Positions 62,561 to 64,000 of a DNA stretch of 64,000 bases are shown here, in pieces. Source of the stretch: Pseudogymnoascus destructans (Eukaryota; Ascomycota; Leotiomycetes; Thelebolales; Thelebolaceae); the NCBI RefSeq assembly GCF_001641265.1, contig NW_020167530.1, forward strand, positions 620,001 through 684,000, given 5' to 3'. The translations under genes were made by a program, and so were the position numbers. The stretch's first letter is position 1; each line of letters opens with the position of its first letter. The notes beneath the pieces are model-generated. The model had not been told where the DNA came from. It saw only the letters and a list, made by a program, of their open reading frames with translations, and did not search any database.

Positions 62561-64000
62561 TCAGTAAGCCTCTAGATCCCCTAGTTTAGCTGCTCGTCTC
62601 CGTCGATGCATTGCAGTGCGTTTAGATTTTGGATTAGCAACCACATCCGACATTGATCTCTTCCAGTCTAGCCCGGCCGCCATATCTTTCATGTCCTCAT
62701 CGACCTCCTCACTATCATACATGTCAACCTCGCGATCTCGTTTCCGGAAAATGTTTTCATGTTCGTATGACCGACCAAATCCGCACTTCTCAAACTCCAT
62801 GAGCCCACCTCTAGAGTTATCGTGTACGCCGACAAAAATGCTTTGCCCATCTGGGGAGAAGTCGGTGCCAGCAATTTCTCCAAACAGATCGAGCGTCTGC
62901 TTTGACTCATATGTCTCAGCATCAATGACTGATATGATGTCTGCAGGTTCCGATGCTAACAGTACCCTCTTGCCACTCCCTAACGGGGAGTATTTTAAGC
63001 TCCGCACGCCGGCCATTGTCGAGGAAATTGTTGCCAATGGGTTAGCCTCTCCGTGGCTTGTTTTCCACATCCTGGCATCCCAGATTTTGACTAGTTTGTC
63101 CTGGTTTCCGGTTGCGACGTGCCATCCGTTATCTGCCCAGTCGCAGGCAAATCCGTAATCACAATGCCCTTCGAGCCTCTGAAGAATTTCTCCTGTTTCG
63201 GCATTGCAGATCATAACATCACAAGTGTCTCCGACAAGCACTCGGAGTCGGTGGTCTGGGCTCTGGGCTGAGCAATTGATGGCATGTTCATAGTGGTGGT
63301 ACCTTGTGAACTTATTGGTGGTGCAGTCCAGTGTGCGGATTCCGTTATCATTTGAAACAATGACGGCTTCGGGAACTCCGCTCTGACGACTGAGGTTGAT
63401 TTGGATGTGATTTGTTATGCAGTTCGGATGGTCTACAACAAGCCCCTCGATGTGCTTGGAGTCTGGTTGATTCAATGCCTTCATGCCATATTCGCCATGA
63501 AAGCCGCCGGCAATGAGAACACCATGGTTGGCAGCAAGAGTCGATATTTGAACGCCACCCCAGGGCGGCCCGTGCGTAGGCTGAACTTCTGGCTCGGAAA
63601 GGTTCATTGCAATGCAACGCTGTCCGTAATTAGGATTTGTCTGGATCACGCGATATGATCCGGCCAGGAAAACGTTATTCCTAGAGGTGCAGGCAACAAG
63701 GTTCCGCAATTGAAAGTGAGGGAGGTCCATCTTGTGCTTAAAATTCATCCGGCGAAACTTGAAAAAATCTTTGCTGTCGTCCTGGATATACGAGTCGCTG
63801 AGAACATGCGACAGCCAGGGTGGTGGAGTTAAGTTGTGATAATTCTTATAACTCGCGATCCGCATCCTCCTCGCGTCTCGTCGCTTGACCTCCAGTTTTT
63901 TCCAGTTTATCCCCTGGATATCACACCTTTCGCCTCGCAAATCCGTCCTTCGGATTTCGGTTGGCATGGATGTTCCGAACTCGCGCAAACGCTCTAATCG
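62561..64000 (-). CDS. WD-repeat protein (DUF2415-like), 5' end outside the window
   Basis: At least 479 codons, still open at the right edge (RLERLREFGTSMP), so the true start lies beyond 64000. The body shows WD40-like blades, e.g. EGHCDYGFACDWADNGWHVA with TGNQDKLVKIWDARMWK, VRSLKYSPLG with LASEPADIISVIDAE, and GTDFSPDGQSIFVGVHD. Together they probably form one seven-bladed propeller. The C-terminus is acidic then basic (MYDSEEVDEDMKDM, MHRRRRAAKLGDLEAY), suggesting a nuclear protein. It resembles the conserved fungal WD proteins with a DUF2415 segment, whose function is unknown. No introns occur in the visible part. Confidence 0.85.
   Translation of the reverse strand, partial: RLERLREFGTSMPTEIRRTDLRGERCDIQGINWKKLEVKRRDARRMRIASYKNYHNLTPPPWLSHVLSDSYIQDDSKDFFKFRRMNFKHKMDLPHFQLRNLVACTSRNNVFLAGSYRVIQTNPNYGQRCIAMNLSEPEVQPTHGPPWGGVQISTLAANHGVLIAGGFHGEYGMKALNQPDSKHIEGLVVDHPNCITNHIQINLSRQSGVPEAVIVSNDNGIRTLDCTTNKFTRYHHYEHAINCSAQSPDHRLRVLVGDTCDVMICNAETGEILQRLEGHCDYGFACDWADNGWHVATGNQDKLVKIWDARMWKTSHGEANPLATISSTMAGVRSLKYSPLGSGKRVLLASEPADIISVIDAETYESKQTLDLFGEIAGTDFSPDGQSIFVGVHDNSRGGLMEFEKCGFGRSYEHENIFRKRDREVDMYDSEEVDEDMKDMAAGLDWKRSMSDVVANPKSKRTAMHRRRRAAKLGDLEAY

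Noticed and set aside
1..64000. tRNA, rRNA or other structured RNA genes
   Set aside because: I looked for GTTCGAATC-type T-arms and paired acceptor stems. The few hits (e.g. near 35230) fall inside introns without a cloverleaf. None can be supported by eye.

Overview
This window is nuclear DNA of a filamentous ascomycete (Pezizomycotina). The genes carry short introns (about 47-100 nt, GT...AG, often with a CTAAC/CTGAC-like branch sequence), and the gene families are typical of these fungi: CFEM protein, fungal-type P450, Atg33-like protein, Rrp46, Aly/REF factor and PTPA. I cannot name the genus from the sequence alone.

Layout. 1-12.2 kb is ordinary euchromatin: a hypothetical protein, a three-exon gene for a succinate dehydrogenase assembly factor (Sdh6/SDHAF1 type), a broken fumarylacetoacetate-hydrolase-family gene, a PTPA-type PP2A activator, exosome subunit Rrp46 and an NAD(H) kinase. 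12.2-22 kb is repeat-rich. It holds the last exon of a truncated gene, a Tc1/mariner remnant, two inverted copies of a solo LTR, and a decayed DUF3435 tyrosine-recombinase gene of the family that includes Starship 'captains', itself split by a 475-bp insertion. 22-43.8 kb is mostly host genes: a 53-aa Cys-rich protein, a cytochrome-b2-type dehydrogenase, a 2,4-dienoyl-CoA-reductase-type SDR, an Atg33-like protein, a decayed 6PGDH-like gene, a zinc-binding hypothetical, an 8-exon Aly/REF gene, a probable mitochondrial protein, a P450 and a Myb/SANT-like protein. 43.8-53.8 kb is a nested transposon stack. A 5'-truncated Ty1/copia element has a solo LTR in its integrase (5-bp target duplication) and a hAT element in its 3' LTR (13-bp perfect terminal inverted repeats, 8-bp duplication). 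The hAT carries a further terminal-inverted-repeat element (12-bp TIR, 5-bp duplication) and a degenerate, intron-containing histone H3 gene copy. 55-64 kb returns to host genes: a CFEM protein, an MFS transporter, an M1 aminopeptidase and a WD-repeat protein cut by the window edge.

How the genes relate: these are mostly independent housekeeping genes, several in divergent pairs sharing short promoters (SDHAF1/FAH, PTPA/RRP46, SDR/ATG33-like, Aly/REF and the mitochondrial protein). I see no secondary-metabolite cluster. The most notable observations are the H3-family gene copy inside a hAT transposon, the dead DUF3435 recombinase, and a short TGTAA...TAACA element whose two copies differ in their cores in a way that looks like compensated (paired) change. 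All splice sites were placed by eye from reading frame and family similarity, and no database search was possible.
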